Shown piece by piece: positions 1 through 39,457 of a DNA stretch of 64,000 bases. Every line of letters begins with the position of its first letter. The first letter of the stretch is position 1. Both the position numbers and the translations under genes were made by a program. The stretch is from Ianthella basta (Eukaryota > Porifera > Demospongiae > Verongiida > Ianthellidae). Under the pieces are notes generated by a model. The model was not told where the DNA came from. It saw only the letters and a program-made list of their open reading frames with translations, and ran no database searches. Where the stretch lies: NCBI GenBank assembly GCA_964019415.1, contig OZ025868.1, positions 10,229,143 through 10,293,142 of the forward strand. The letters are read 5' to 3'.

Positions 1-45
1 ATATTAGCGGTTTCATGTTATAACTACCCTGTGAATATTGGGCAA

Positions 46-147
46 CTACAGGTTAGAAAGGGTTGGTTCTCCAATACCAGCTTCACAACAGGGTTGAAAA
101 CCTTGCCGACATTTTGACCAGATGCTCTGGTCAACTACTACAGGTTA
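46..147 (-). mobile_element. Solo arm of a Penelope-like element with degenerate hammerhead and 10-bp TSD
   Basis: Positions 56-137 match the arms of the inverted pair at 60,751-60,987 (shared GGTTGAAAACCTTGCCGAC and CCAGATGCTCTGGTC). The insert is flanked by a perfect 10-bp direct repeat CTACAGGTTA at 46-55 and 138-147, which I read as a target-site duplication. On the minus strand a hammerhead-like layout is visible (CCAGAGCATCTGG stem, then AAAA and TGTC), but the conserved CTGATGA is lost, so it is probably inactive. No coding sequence is present. It lies in the DYNC2H1 intron that runs off the left edge. Confidence 0.6.
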
Positions 148-204
148 TCCCCAGTGTGAGACTGCAGCACGAAAGTATGATTGTGTACTTCTCTTATTGT
201 TACA

Positions 205-350
205 TGATGAAGCCATACATCAAAGGAAACAACTGTGTGTTATTTAGGCAAATGCACTGGATAACGCACAATTGCCTTATTTGTAAGTGTTATAATGCAT
301 TGTTTGTTTTATAACGTACTGCTTTGAAAGGGGCTCTTATTGACATATCC
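205..350 (+). repeat. Dispersed repeat, copy 1 (partner at 2,101-2,210)
   Basis: TGATGAAGCCATACATCAAA is shared with position 2,101 onward, and GGGCTCTTATTG follows in both copies at different spacing. The two copies are in direct orientation on either side of DYNC2H1 exons 30-31. The family is not recognised and there is no coding evidence. The remainder of 350-860 shows nothing I can name. Confidence 0.4.
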
Positions 351-860
351 AATCATTTTCTAGCCTTATGCAAACGTTTTGTCTGCTGTTTTAGCAAAAT
401 CCCTTTGATATTCAGCACCTTGTGAACTTTCACATGAACTTTGGCTCCTCAATGATGAGTGCATGACACTCATCATAGAAATGGTCATTTGGAATTGTGC
501 ATGCAATATCTTTAGAGTTTTCTGAATGTGATGTTAGTGTGTAAGAAGGTCCCTCCACTTTCCAAGCTCTACAGACCTTCCAATACCATGCAGTCTGCAT
601 TCTGCAGGGAAGCTCTGAGTTCATACGCCATTAGCTGGTCTTCAAATCATCTGCCATAGCGCCGACTAAAACACCGCCGTCGCAGTATTCAGAAGGAGAG
701 GCCACTGACAGCCTTTACCCTCACTACACTTAGTCCTTCACCTTTCCTCGTCAAGAAGAGCGTGTTCTCCGGTTTCTATAGCAATTACAGTCTAGTTCGA
801 TCGGTAAAATGATTCGACGGCAAGGGAATTCAAGCGTAAATCGTTTCTGTTCAAACTGTA

Positions 861-972
861 ACAAGCTAGTTATCACATGACCCCTCGGGCGTTTTGCTAA
901 TTTATCGCACTCGGGTGCGAACGTGTGATAAATTAACGAACGCCCTCGCGGCCATGTGATAACTAGTACTTG
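861..972. mobile_element. Short hairpin MITE-like palindrome
   Basis: The arms ACAAGCTAGTTATCACATG and CATGTGATAACTAGTACTTGT-like (reverse complement) enclose a second paired segment (TAATTTATCGCAC / GTGTGATAAATTA), giving a nearly complete 112-bp stem-loop. A degenerate relative with TTAACGCCCTTGTGGCC is at about 3,045-3,115. It has no coding capacity. Family and target duplication are not clear. Confidence 0.55.
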
Positions 973-1006
973 TATGTACCACACATATTTGAAAGATGCA
1001 GATAGA

Positions 1007-1403
1007 TAGTTTACACTAGCAAGTTAAACCGGTTTGGAATGCGAATTAACTAAATCCGGGTTAAGTGTAAACGCGCTAATCCAGGTATGAAACTGGTTTA
1101 ACTAAACCACCTCCGGAGGTGGGTTAGAAACCGGTTTAACTAATCCAGTTGTCAGCGTAAACGCAGTAACCCGGTCTGCGGAAGTGTCTTACCTCTGTTA
1201 TCGTTCAGCGATGCCTCCATCGACAGAGGAAACGCCTTGAGTACAATTTCGTCGCGTTGGGAGGACCACTTAACTCCTAGGCTAATCTGTCCAGGCGGCT
1301 CTAAACAGTTTTTCGTAATCGAGTGTAAATGCTCGTAACACCGAGTCGAAAGCGGCTTAACTAAATCGGTTTCGACCCCCTCGCGCTAGTGTAAACGGAC
1401 CTA
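1007..1403. mobile_element. Inverted-repeat (MITE-like) element in the last visible DYNC2H1 intron
   Basis: The ends read TAGTTTACACTAG and CTAGTGTAAACGGACCTA. Internal copies of GGTTTAACTAA / AAACCGG in both orientations make the block self-complementary. It has no ORF. It immediately follows DYNC2H1 exon 31 on the gene strand. The superfamily is not assignable from the ends alone. Confidence 0.45.
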
Positions 1404-1500
1404 TAGTTGGTAAGACTCAAAACTTCATGAAACTACATGGCATATCCTACAATACCAATATCTGCGTATCTCTTCAGTGTGTCTGTGCAGTGTGACTGAC

Positions 1501-29645
<28,145 letters not shown>

Positions 29646-30840
29646 GCTTCTGGCGGGACATCACAGGTCCTCTGTTATGCAGCAGACATGTTGTTGTTGC
29701 GATGGGGATCAGAGTGCTCCGCCCACTTCACGTGCAGTGTATCCTATATCCATGTAGGCACGGCTCATGGCGGGAATTTCGCTTGAGTTTTTCTTCCTAA
29801 ACTCCTATGAAGCGTTCTTCCATAATTGTTTCTTCACTGTGTAGATCACATAGCTACGTAGCTACGCATGTTCACGGTTGTTTCAGTCAGATGAACATAG
29901 CAAGCTATCTAATTACCGTTTATTTCTGAGTCAACACTTTGTGACAGCTAGCTAGCTAGCTAGGTAGCTTTCATATGGTGCATACAGTCATGTGACTACT
30001 GTTCAGTGTTGATCTTGCTCCAGTGGCTGCAAGATTGCTACAGTGACACTTGTCTTAAGACAAGTGCCTCCAGGCCAGTTCTAACGGGAGGTGGCTGCTC
30101 TACAGAGGTAGCTACTGTATGTAGCTTGATTACATTGCTTTTGTGCTAGGGAGGTTGGGAGTTTTAGAGAAGTGGCTGCTCTACAGATGTAGCCATGTAG
30201 CTTGATTACATTGCTTTTGTGCTAGCTACTTGGGGCCAGGGAGGCTGGGTGTTTTAGAGAGGTGGCTGCCTAACACTGACTATCTTAGACAGGTTCTAAT
30301 GTACCACCATTTACAAGTAATGGTAGGCCACAATCCTTACCAAGTAGCTATAAGTATTATGTATAGCTACATATGCATGCCCATACACCTGCACTGCTCT
30401 CAAGGTGAACCTGTGTGATCTTCTATAGTTAGCTAGCCAGCTACCACTGTATTCTACCTGAGCAGCAATCATCATCCAGTTAGCCCCAGGATCCTCTTTC
30501 AGTAATTCAACCACCTGCTGGTAGCTATAGCTACGTATGGTATGACTCACAGTACTGTTCTTGATAATGCCTAGGATGCTTCTGAGACACCTGTTGTGAA
30601 ATGTTTAAACTTCTATGGTTTGACAGCATTGTCTCCAACTCTCAATCGCTAGATTACAATGTAGGTTAAAAATGAAGCTACGTATGGTATATTCTTGACA
30701 TAGGCCATTCTGTACTTCTATATCTCTGGTGCTACTCTGCCACCAATGGTGACTTCTGCCTTCATCCCATCATGCAGGGGCTGTATAAGATGAATCATCA
30801 CAGGAGAGATGCTGTACTTCTGCAACATCATATCATAATA
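29646..30840. other. Upstream region of DYNC2H1, with a direct duplication
   Basis: The first hundred bases left of 29,760 are the presumed minus-strand promoter side. No TATA box and no close X-box match were seen. At 30,088-30,269 a segment of about 80-100 bp is tandemly duplicated (shared GTAGCTTGATTACATTGC and GTGGCTGCTCTACAGA). A short exon-like minus-strand frame at about 30,450-30,530 (VVELLKEDPGANWMMIAAQ followed by a GT) is not assigned. Confidence 0.4.
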
Positions 30841-32600
30841 TCATAAGCTTTGCTTAGATTTGCAAAAACTAGACTTTGGTGTTCTGTTCCCTAGCTTCTT
30901 CAATGAGCTGTTGTGTACAGAACATCATGTAAATGCACACTCTTCCACTGTGAAAATCATACTGGGAGTCTGGTAAGGTGTCTTCTACTACTATCTGCAG
31001 TCTCCTTTGCATTATCCTTGCAAACAGCTTCCTTCCTACCGCATGCAGCAAGCTGATGCCCCACCAGTTGTTGCACTGTGTTAAGTCCCCTTTCTTCAGT
31101 ATCGGTACTGTCATGGCATCCCACCATCTATCAGGGACTCACTGGTCTTCCCACAATGTGCTGAATAGGTTCAAAATGTAACTTAAAGTTAATGATGCCT
31201 CCTCCATTGCACTTTACCATTTCTAGAAGCATTCCTTTTAGCTGCCTGCCTTGTGCCTTCAAGCTTATCTATTGCTTCACAGATTTCAGCTGCTAATGGT
31301 GACTCACTCATATCCTCCCTCAATGGATACTGGTGTTTTCTTTGGATGGCACTCTTGGCAAAGATACTTCTATATAATGTTCAAAACTGCCTCAAATGGT
31401 TTCTCTAGCACTGTAGTGATTCTTCCTCATCCACACATACGTAGTTGGCCATCACTATTCCTGATTGCTGTTTGTCTCACTGGTTGAAGGCCAGCTCTGC
31501 CTTGTTGGATCTTGCTCAGGACTTGAAAAAATTCCCCTTCCTGAAGTATCTTTCATTATCTCTCTTACCACCTCCCTTGCCTTCTGCTGATAGCATGTAT
31601 TCTTGCTTCATTTCACTTTTTTGCCACCACTCTCCTCTGTGCCACATACCTTTATGTTTGGTGATCAACTGTTGCAATAAGCCGATGTTCTCTTGAAACT
31701 AGTCTGACTGTCTTCTGTTCTCCCATTCTTGAACTGACTAAGCTGCACTCATCATGCCATCTCTCATTATCTCCCATTTCCTGTTTCCGTTCTCCACTTC
31801 CCTACTATTGCTTCTCCTACACATTTGTTGTACTCTTCCTTACATTTCTATTACTTAGAGTTGCACCATCATACCTCCTCCTAGTCTTACCATGGGCTGG
31901 TATAGTTGTTTTCTTCAACTGAAGTCTGGATTTGAGTATCTTATGATAGTTCCAACAGTCTGCAGAGCAGAGCACAGTGATGTCACAGCACAATCTCCTT
32001 TGATTCTGACTCATTTTCACATAGTCGATACATTGTCACTGTTCATTCCCAGGATACTGCCACGTGTACTTGTGAATGTTGTTCTTCTTGAAGTAAGTGT
32101 TCGTGAATGATGCTAAGCTCATTTAGAGCACAGAATGACAGGAGCACTTCCCCACTCCCATTTAGCTTTCTGACTCCTTGATGTCCTCTCATGCCATCCC
32201 AAGCTAGGGCACTACCCTGTCTATCACTGCTTCCTACTCTGGCATTGAAGTCTCCTACCAGCAGCAGCATATCATCTTTGTGTACACCATCAAGGAGGTG
32301 TGGAGGTCATTATAGCATTCTTCTTTCTTCTCCCAAAGAGCCCCATGTGTTGTTGTATATACACTTACTACATGAACTGCGCAATATATAGTTGTCAGAT
32401 TGTCTGGTCAACTTGATGCCTCACCGTTTCACTAGCTCCAATCTGGTAGTTGGCAGCACTCCATTCTTCACCTGCAACTGCCATCACAGTGTCCAGCACA
32501 ATACCTAGCCCCTCATTCTGTTCTACCAGTTGTGCATTGCCTGGAACTGAACTGGACTGGATGTCCGAAGTGCCTGTCCAAACCATTTTGTCTCGCTGAT
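30840..32600 (-). mobile_element. Decayed LINE (endonuclease to early RT), truncated at its 3' side
   Basis: Reading the minus strand from right to left: an endonuclease start (GLGIVLDTVMAVAGEEWSA, 32,395-32,586), LLLVGDFNARVGSSDRQG (32,043-32,270), LCCDITVLCSADCW (31,817-32,020), and RT blocks VPILKKGDLTQCNNWWGISLL to LPDSQYDFHSGR (30,869-31,114). RT motifs after the QLIEEAREQN block, including the YADD box, are missing. Stops and shifts between blocks show an old, dead copy. The sequence type is that of RTE-like LINEs related to the craniofacial-development-protein-2-like annotations, from memory. It is a different family from the LINE at 20-24 kb. Confidence 0.85.
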
Positions 32601-33073
32601 TCCAGCAATGTTCATCCAGTACATCCTCAATTCATGTACCTTCAGTGTACATGGCCTTGCAATCCCCTGCTACCCCTCTAGAACTAGTTAGGTCTAACTA
32701 CACTTGTTTCAATGCTTCCTTCTGCTTCTACAAGGGCCCACATCAATGCACTCAATGCATATTCTGCTGCGTGTGACACTAGTTAGCACAGCTGTCCTGT
32801 TTCTATACTCTGTGGTCGGATTCTGATGCCATTTAGCTCAGCTTTTTGTGCGTAAATTGGATACACACAAAGGGCTTGCAAAACCATTGCTGTGCAAACC
32901 ACAGCACCCTTGGTAAATGCGAAAGTGAACTGGCACACCCACAACAAATACTGCATAATAGGCACTGCAGTACCAGTTGCATTTTACCAGTCAATGCATG
33001 CCTGGCTATCAGGCACCATGTGAGTGTAACAGAGTTTCAACCTGCAGTCAGACGCTAGGGACACCTGGTTGAC

Positions 33074-33074
<1 letters not shown>

Positions 33075-33149
<75 letters not shown>

Positions 33150-33195
33150 CACACACAACACACACACACACACGTGCGCGCTCGCACACACACAT
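33075..33195. repeat. (CA)n microsatellite with interrupted tail
   Basis: (CA)n is pure at 33,075-33,147, then CA-rich with GCGCGC interruptions to about 33,195. The flanking intergenic DNA, about 32,600-33,890, shows nothing else I can identify. Confidence 0.92.
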
Positions 33196-33891
33196 CATTA
33201 CACAACAGAGGCTGTGAGCCAATTGTGTCAGACAGGATGTTTTAGCCATGAAAGCCTTCATCAACTCCCAATGTATATACTTTTGTCACACATATCAATG
33301 ATCCTCTGTAAAGATGTTCATAATATTATCTTTGGCTATAAAACAGTGCTAGCAATGATTGGGAAGGTCTTGTACTTTCACATATTGTATAAATGTTCAT
33401 ATACTGGCACTCCTATGGATGTATGTAGACTATATACTTTTGACTGGTAGCAATGTGTGATCATATGTACCTTCACTGTAGGTACAGTATGAAGCTCTAC
33501 TCCCAGAATGTGAAGTGTTGCAAGCATGCAGTGATTGGACTCTGTGTTAGCCAATGCAGTTTAGGGTCATAGTGAAGGCTGTTAACAATGTATTACTACA
33601 AGTCACTAATGAGAGATGGGGACTAGGTCATAAAGAAAGCTGGTAGTAGTGTACAGTACTGGTGTAAGGCTGCACATATTATAATGTGCTAAGTGTGCCT
33701 GTAAATGCTACATGTTGTAGCTACGTACTACTAGTCCACAGCTCTTATTCAGCTTAAGGGTAATACATACTATACATAGGACTATACATGTACATTATTG
33801 GAAAATCTAATCAGTAGCTGCCAATCTAGAGTGTTCTACTCCTATTTATGGTTCTCAAACTAGAGTGTTCTACTATTACGTGTCATTCACT

Positions 33892-34812
33892 CTACTTGGT
33901 GCACACAACGCAAGCCAGCTCTTTCCTGTCATCATAATTTGGACACGGAAGGCCAGTGATGCAGGCTGCCTCAACATGTTGCAACTGAGCACCTTCAGTG
34001 TTAGCTGCTGCCCCTACTACTGTTTCAGGAGTCTTGTCTAGGCAGATATGCATAGCTCGGTAGTGGCCATGGTAGGTAGCCACCAGCCACCCACTGTACT
34101 CCACTGTCCATGTACTGGGGCAGGTATCATGATCTGGGATCATGATCAGCTTGGAGCGAGAAGTCACTTCACACACAGCACAGGGAGCATTGTGGTCAAG
34201 CAGATCATTTAGTGCTTGTCCACTGTGGAACTGATATTCTGTACCATACAATGTGACATAATTTCCATTGGCTGTGGTAGCTTCAGGATGGTACTCAACA
34301 TCAGCTCCATTTGCTGTACAGATAAAGTTGGCTCCTCCACCTCGGTCTGAAACATGACTGCCTGCAGTAAGACCGTCATAAACAAGCTCTGTTCCAGTAA
34401 CATCTGGACACACTGTCCTCCCCCAACGAATGTAAGTTGTTCCTCTTGAGTTGTCAGGGGGCCCTGGCTCACCGGTGGGTCCAGGTGGGCCCTGTTCACC
34501 AGGTGGCCCATTGACTCCAGGTGCTGTAAACACATAGTGCTTCATTATTTCATGCATACCATGCCTCTACATGCAGCAGCTTTTGAAATGGTAGGTATAT
34601 CACAATTGCTACATAGAAAGCTTACCTCCTGGAGAGCCCACAGCTCCAGACAAGCCATCACGGCCATCCCTCCCTGGTTGCCCTGGCAGACCATCCTTTC
34701 CAGGCAATCCAGGGAGTGAGCAGGTAGAACTACTGTCTGCTTCCACTCCAAAGTGAAAGAGGACAAGGATTGTGCCAGTAATGGCGAGGCTTATGTCACT
34801 GAATTTGTTCAT
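33892..34812 (-). CDS. Short-chain collagen (spongin / C4 type), two exons
   Basis: A small secreted collagen of 272 residues. Exon 1 is 34,626-34,812 and exon 2 is 33,892-34,523, joined across a GT-AG intron with the Gly-X-Y register kept. Residues 1-25 look like a signal peptide. Residues 35-85 form 17 uninterrupted Gly-X-Y triplets (for example GLPGKDGLPGQPGRDGRDG), a very short triple helix. Residues 86-272 form a C-terminal domain with ten cysteines (CPDVTG, APCAVCEV, DTCPSTW, LPCPNYDD, ELACVVCTK). This layout matches the sponge short-chain collagens best known from freshwater sponges, which build spongin-like matrix and whose tail has been compared to collagen IV NC1. The chain should act outside the cell. 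A TATA box lies about 80 bp upstream, and a broken partial duplicate lies at 38.1 kb. Confidence 0.9.
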
Positions 34813-34890
34813 TCTTGTGTGGTCAGCATAGGGTATTCACACATTTGTTCTCATTAATCCTGGTGCTGTAGGGCAGTGAATGGTACAAGC

Positions 34891-34897
34891 TTATATA
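34891..34897 (-). promoter_or_regulatory. TATA box of the collagen gene
   Basis: On the minus strand TATATAAG lies about 80 bp upstream of the start codon at 34,812, a plausible distance for a core promoter with a short 5' UTR. Confidence 0.55.
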
Positions 34898-35343
34898 CCT
34901 ACTCTACCTCTGAGCTTACGTACATATCACATATGCATGCATCACATTCCACAGCCTCCACCCTAGTTAACAGCTTCCTATCTTCCTGCCACTGGCCTCA
35001 GATGAATCATGTTTCAGTGTAAGCACATGAGAGTCCTGACTCAGCATCCTATTCACAGTCACTTCTAGCTAGCGTCCCATGCCAAATAGTGGACTGCATG
35101 TAGCTCAGTCAGTGCATGCGTGATGAGTGTGCAGGTTTGGTCAACATGCTCACTGTTTCTCTCACAGAATTACCTAGGTGATCATCAATCAGTCAGTCAG
35201 CAAGAACGTTTATCGTTCAGTTTAGCATACAATGTCAATGAGTGACAAGTAATACGTGTACAAATGTTCTAACTCAGCAAAAACATGACATACAGTATGT
35301 ATAACAGTGCATAAAACTGTACAGATCATTCATCAGCAAAATG

Positions 35344-36559
35344 AAGGTATGAAAAAATGTTTCCTCCAAAAACAAGGGCAGATGTAGGGATGGTGCAGTG
35401 TGTCACTGAAGGGCATGGCAAACCACCTGGCAGAAAAACCGTAGGAACAAGGAGGAGGGCTGGTCCATGCAAAGAGGAGGGCCAGCCTGTCCATGCAAAA
35501 CCCAGATCATTAACATTTGCTGACTTTGAATACATTCAGTGCACCATCCCTACATCTGGCAACATTTTGCCGCACCTCCTACTAGTTACTGCGTAACCAT
35601 TCCGACTATTCAGCTTCCCCTTTACGCCTACAGGTACAGCCTTACAATTTGCCCATCTCTCTGCTTTGCTGTGCACTATCTTCTCTTTCCACCAGGTGGT
35701 TCCTGCAAATTGCTTGCTACTCAATCTACTTTGCTGTGCTCTAGAGTCTAGGACCTCCTTCTCTTCCAATTCTTTATGTGTTTCCATTAAGTAGCAATTG
35801 CAGGCTCCATATTCTTTGGATTAATTCATCTCTTATGTAGCCATCTTGTTGTGCCATGAGACTCCATCAAACCACTAAGATCAACTGTAGTGTCAATGCT
35901 TACCATAGCTGTTCACTATACATCACTGTCTGCAAACCACCACACCCACTTTCATGCCCACACTGTTTAGCTCTAGGCCAGCACAAACATTGTACACTTC
36001 ACTGCCAACGTTTGTAAAGTTCAACCTTCATAATACATATATCCAGATAGCAAGTGTCTTACAGTATACACACTTGTACATATGTATGTGTCACTGTGTA
36101 CCAGATTCTGCAATTGCTATATAGCTGTATAGCCTTTTCTCATCATCATTCATGTACATACTTGGGTGTATGCATGCAGCTTGGCGATGTGTACATGGGG
36201 AGATGCATAGCTGGAATTGACATACAATTTTTGTCGTGTGTAGCAGCCCTTTAGCTTGTTATTGCACACTCATAATTGCATAACAATATGCAGGTGGAGA
36301 AAAAGAGGATGGTAGCAAGACTGCAAGCACTGCAAAATGTTGCCAGATGTAGGGATGGTGCACTGAATGTATTCAAAGTCAGCAAATGTTAATGATCTGG
36401 GTTTTGCATGGACAGGCTGGCCCTCCTCTTTGCATGGACCAGCCCTCCTCCTTGTTCCTACGGTTTTTCTGCCAGGTGGTTTGCCATGCCCTTCAGTGAC
36501 ACACTGCACCATCCCTACATCTGCCCTTGTTTTTGGAGGAAACATTTTTTCATACCCTT
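35344..36559. repeat. Long near-perfect inverted repeat (arms about 220 bp, spacer about 0.77 kb)
   Basis: The left arm 35,344-35,567 and the right arm about 36,335-36,559 are almost identical in reverse complement, from AAGGTATGAAAAAATG inward to GGCAACATTTTGC. Within each arm CAGATGTAGGGATGGTGCA appears at one side and its reverse complement at the other, so each arm itself looks like a compact element of about 180 bp. The same 70-residue open frame occurs in both arms only because they are copies. The spacer has no recognised content. Family unknown. Confidence 0.85.
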
Positions 36560-38059
36560 GTTTCTTGACTTTTTCTGGAATGCAAATTTCAGATGGGCAA
36601 CGGCTGGTCTACTTGAAAGGCTTCCAAACAACAGTGGCAACAAAGGAATTAATATGCCCCGAATGCATGGCAGCCCTAGGGTGTGTAGCACATTGTGGGG
36701 CGTGGCTGGGCGGGCAACCTAGGGTAAGCTGTTGTGGATGATCATGAGTGCAAGATGTATTACTTCTGTTTTGATAGGCTATCATGTTGCAGAGTTAGCT
36801 GTGATAAGGCTAGGACGGCAGAATAGGGAGGGGAGAGTGGGAGGGGGCTGGGGGGCTGTAGCCTCCCAAAAATTACTTGCTTCAGGAAATCATGGTGATA
36901 GGCAAGACTGGCTTGGTCATGGAGTAACACCCACAATCCCAATCATATTTCGCTGCTACTCTGACTACAAATATACCCACACCACAGGCGGCCCATACAT
37001 GCATACAAAAGAGCTGCACTATACCTACACCCTTGAAAGCAGGATGCTTGCGGAGTGGAACCGGAAGTGACAGCAAGCTCTGCACCGCCAAACGAACGCG
37101 GAAATGGCGGCCGGAAGCAATCGCGTAACAAGTGAAAATGGCTTTTAAATGGCACGACTGCGGTGAACCTTCGAAATGATACGCGGGCGAATGGCGGTCG
37201 AAGCATGTCCCGTATGCACCCTGGAACATCTTACCGCGTTGTGGAACTAATGATTGCAACGCAACTGAAAGGATTAGGGCCGGAGAAACAAAGAATGCAG
37301 GCCGGTTGCAATCGGTTGCCAATTATGTCATGGAAAAATGGCGCCCCATAGCTAGGGGCGCCTTAGCCCGGAGAATCGCCACTTGCCATACTACGTCGCA
37401 GCATTCCCTAACCTACAAAAGGCACTGGCCAGGAAGGGGGCGAGAAGAACTGCGAATGAATTGTTGTCTTACTCTTTGTCGTTCGTGAGCTACAGCTGAC
37501 GGAGAAGAAGAAAAAGAAGAAGAAGAAGAAGACGAAACACGGAAAATGACGACGACAATTTCTACTCGACGGCGCGCTTGTGCTTGGAAATAAGGTTAGC
37601 TCTGAATGCTGCACAGCCTCCCTTCATCATAGACGGTTTCTTTCGCCGGCTCTTACTTCTGTTCAGGAGTAGCACGACTTTTCGTTTGTATTACAGCATA
37701 CAAACAACCACCACCATCCCCACATAGACAGCACTACCGTGCTGTCTGATAAACCTACACGATTGAAGATTTGTGGGGATAACAGAATGAAGTGAAATGG
37801 TGAGCACGTACTGCATGAGGATAATTTCAACGCCTCAGGTCAGAATCACCAGGATATGATAAATATATGCTATGTCCCTGCCAAGTAGGATATGCAACTA
37901 TTTGTATGCCTTGGGGAAGGCCAGTGCTTTATGAGCTTTGGAAGTGCCTTGAGCTTTGGCCTCTACACTTCCTTGGCTTCACTCAAGCCGTAGTCTCAGA
38001 CATGCACAGGAATTAACAGGTGTAAACTAGATATACCCAGCTTTCCATGCAGAGAAGCC
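36560..38059. other. Gap without a recognised gene
   Basis: There is a GC-richer stretch at about 37,050-37,600 with several short open frames and an AAGAAG tract near 37,505, but no domain or splice structure that I can support. Otherwise unremarkable. Confidence 0.35.
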
Positions 38060-38160
38060 ATCATGTTCATTCCTCCCTGGTTGGCCTGGCAGTCCAGGGA
38101 GTGAGCAGGCATAGCTGCAGTTTGTTTTCACTCCAAAGCAAAGGAGTAAAACGGTGCCAA
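38060..38160 (-). pseudogene. Broken duplicate of collagen exon 1
   Basis: The plus strand here (CTCCCTGGTTGGCCTGGCAG, CCAGGGAGTGAGCAGG, TTTTCACTCCAAAG) closely follows the collagen gene's exon 1 at about 34,670-34,755. It preserves the signal-peptide / first Gly-X-Y boundary in order, but about 18 bp are missing between the CCTGGCAG and CCAGGGAG blocks. Weak similarity continues upstream (38,240-38,340 versus 34,920-35,000). No second exon is nearby, so it is a partial, non-functional copy. Confidence 0.65.
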
Positions 38161-39420
38161 ACTGGGCATGTTTCAAGAAGTCTATGCATTCTCACAAAGT
38201 GTGAGTGCTTATACCCTATCAATTTATAACTTTTGTGTACATGTTGTCCAATATGCACACGTCACTTTCAATCATCACACATGCATTGCGTTCCACACTC
38301 TCCTCCCTTCATCCTCGACATATCTCCTTCCTGTCATCTTCCTACCGTAGACCTTAGTTCCAAGAGGGACCATGCCCAACCAAGCCTCACTTCATTACAC
38401 ACACATTCGTAGCACATATGCAGAGTACCAACAGTAGTACTAGCTACCACGTAAGAGGGATGTGGGTACTTGGGCTGGAGCCTGCCTATAGAATACTTGA
38501 ATTGAGGCAGTAAGACAGGAAGGAGATAGTGAGGAGGGGAAGACAGGGGATACTGTATGTCATCCTATTTGTGAAACATGTCTGACTGAATTAGCAGTTA
38601 TTGCAATGACTTCCTGTCTTGGAATTTGTAAAGGGATTAGTTACCACAAGCTACTCTATTTTCAATCAAAGGGGGAGGTGCTTAGAGCTAGTTCAAGGGG
38701 TTCTACTCAAAAATGGTGAACCCCAGAGGAAAGGAAGGAGTGATGGTACATTCTTGCACCTAGCTCAACGTGATGAAGTTTCCTAATGATATGCAGATAC
38801 TGCCTTGTCAGAGTTGTGCCATCATACTAAACATAGTCACCAAGACTAGGCCTTTATGCACAAACCTCCTGGGGTAAAGTGCATTTGGTGTGTACATATT
38901 TTTGTGTACACTGCAATACCAGTGTAATTAGTTTTGTTAATAGATAGTTGTCATTGTTTGTGATGAGGGTGGGTATGTATGTATATCCATGTAAATATCC
39001 ATGTAATTATATTATCCATTTATTCATGTGTACATACATGTACTAGAAGCAGTTGGATGGCACTGTACATGTGTCATGTGTGTGCTGCCTCTGTCTCTCT
39101 CTCACACACAGACAATAACATGCACATACATATATACAGACACACCTACCCACCCACTCACAGCTGGTCAGAACACGACTCAAATAGTGCCCAAGTGCAA
39201 GTTGCATACCTGTTGCTGCATCCTGCTCCAACTTGTGCCATTTGACTAGCACCAACACTGTACTTGCATTCATAGTGGTCCCCAATTGCATGCCGATTGA
39301 TGCTGGTGCCTGGTCCCCCTGACTTTCAGCAACTTACACTGGTGGTGGTTTTCCTTCCATCAACTAGTACAAACACTGTACTTGCACTCAGGGTGGTTAC
39401 CTTCGGCAACTTGCACTGGT
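38161..39420. other. Gap without a recognised gene
   Basis: Only simple-sequence patches (TGTATGTATG, CACACA, TA) and two short fragments related to the GTGCAAGTTACA family (around 39,250-39,420) are visible. Confidence 0.35.
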
Positions 39421-39422
39421 GG

Positions 39423-39454
<32 letters not shown>

Positions 39455-39457
<3 letters not shown>

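Noticed and set aside
30311-30550. Exon-like frame VVELLKEDPGANWMMIAAQ with a following GT
   Set aside because: It looks protein-like, but I could not place it in a family or find partner exons, so it is mentioned only within the upstream-region entry.
35357-36545. Identical 70-residue frame in two places
   Set aside because: It is explained by the inverted repeat arms; there is no domain, splice or start context.
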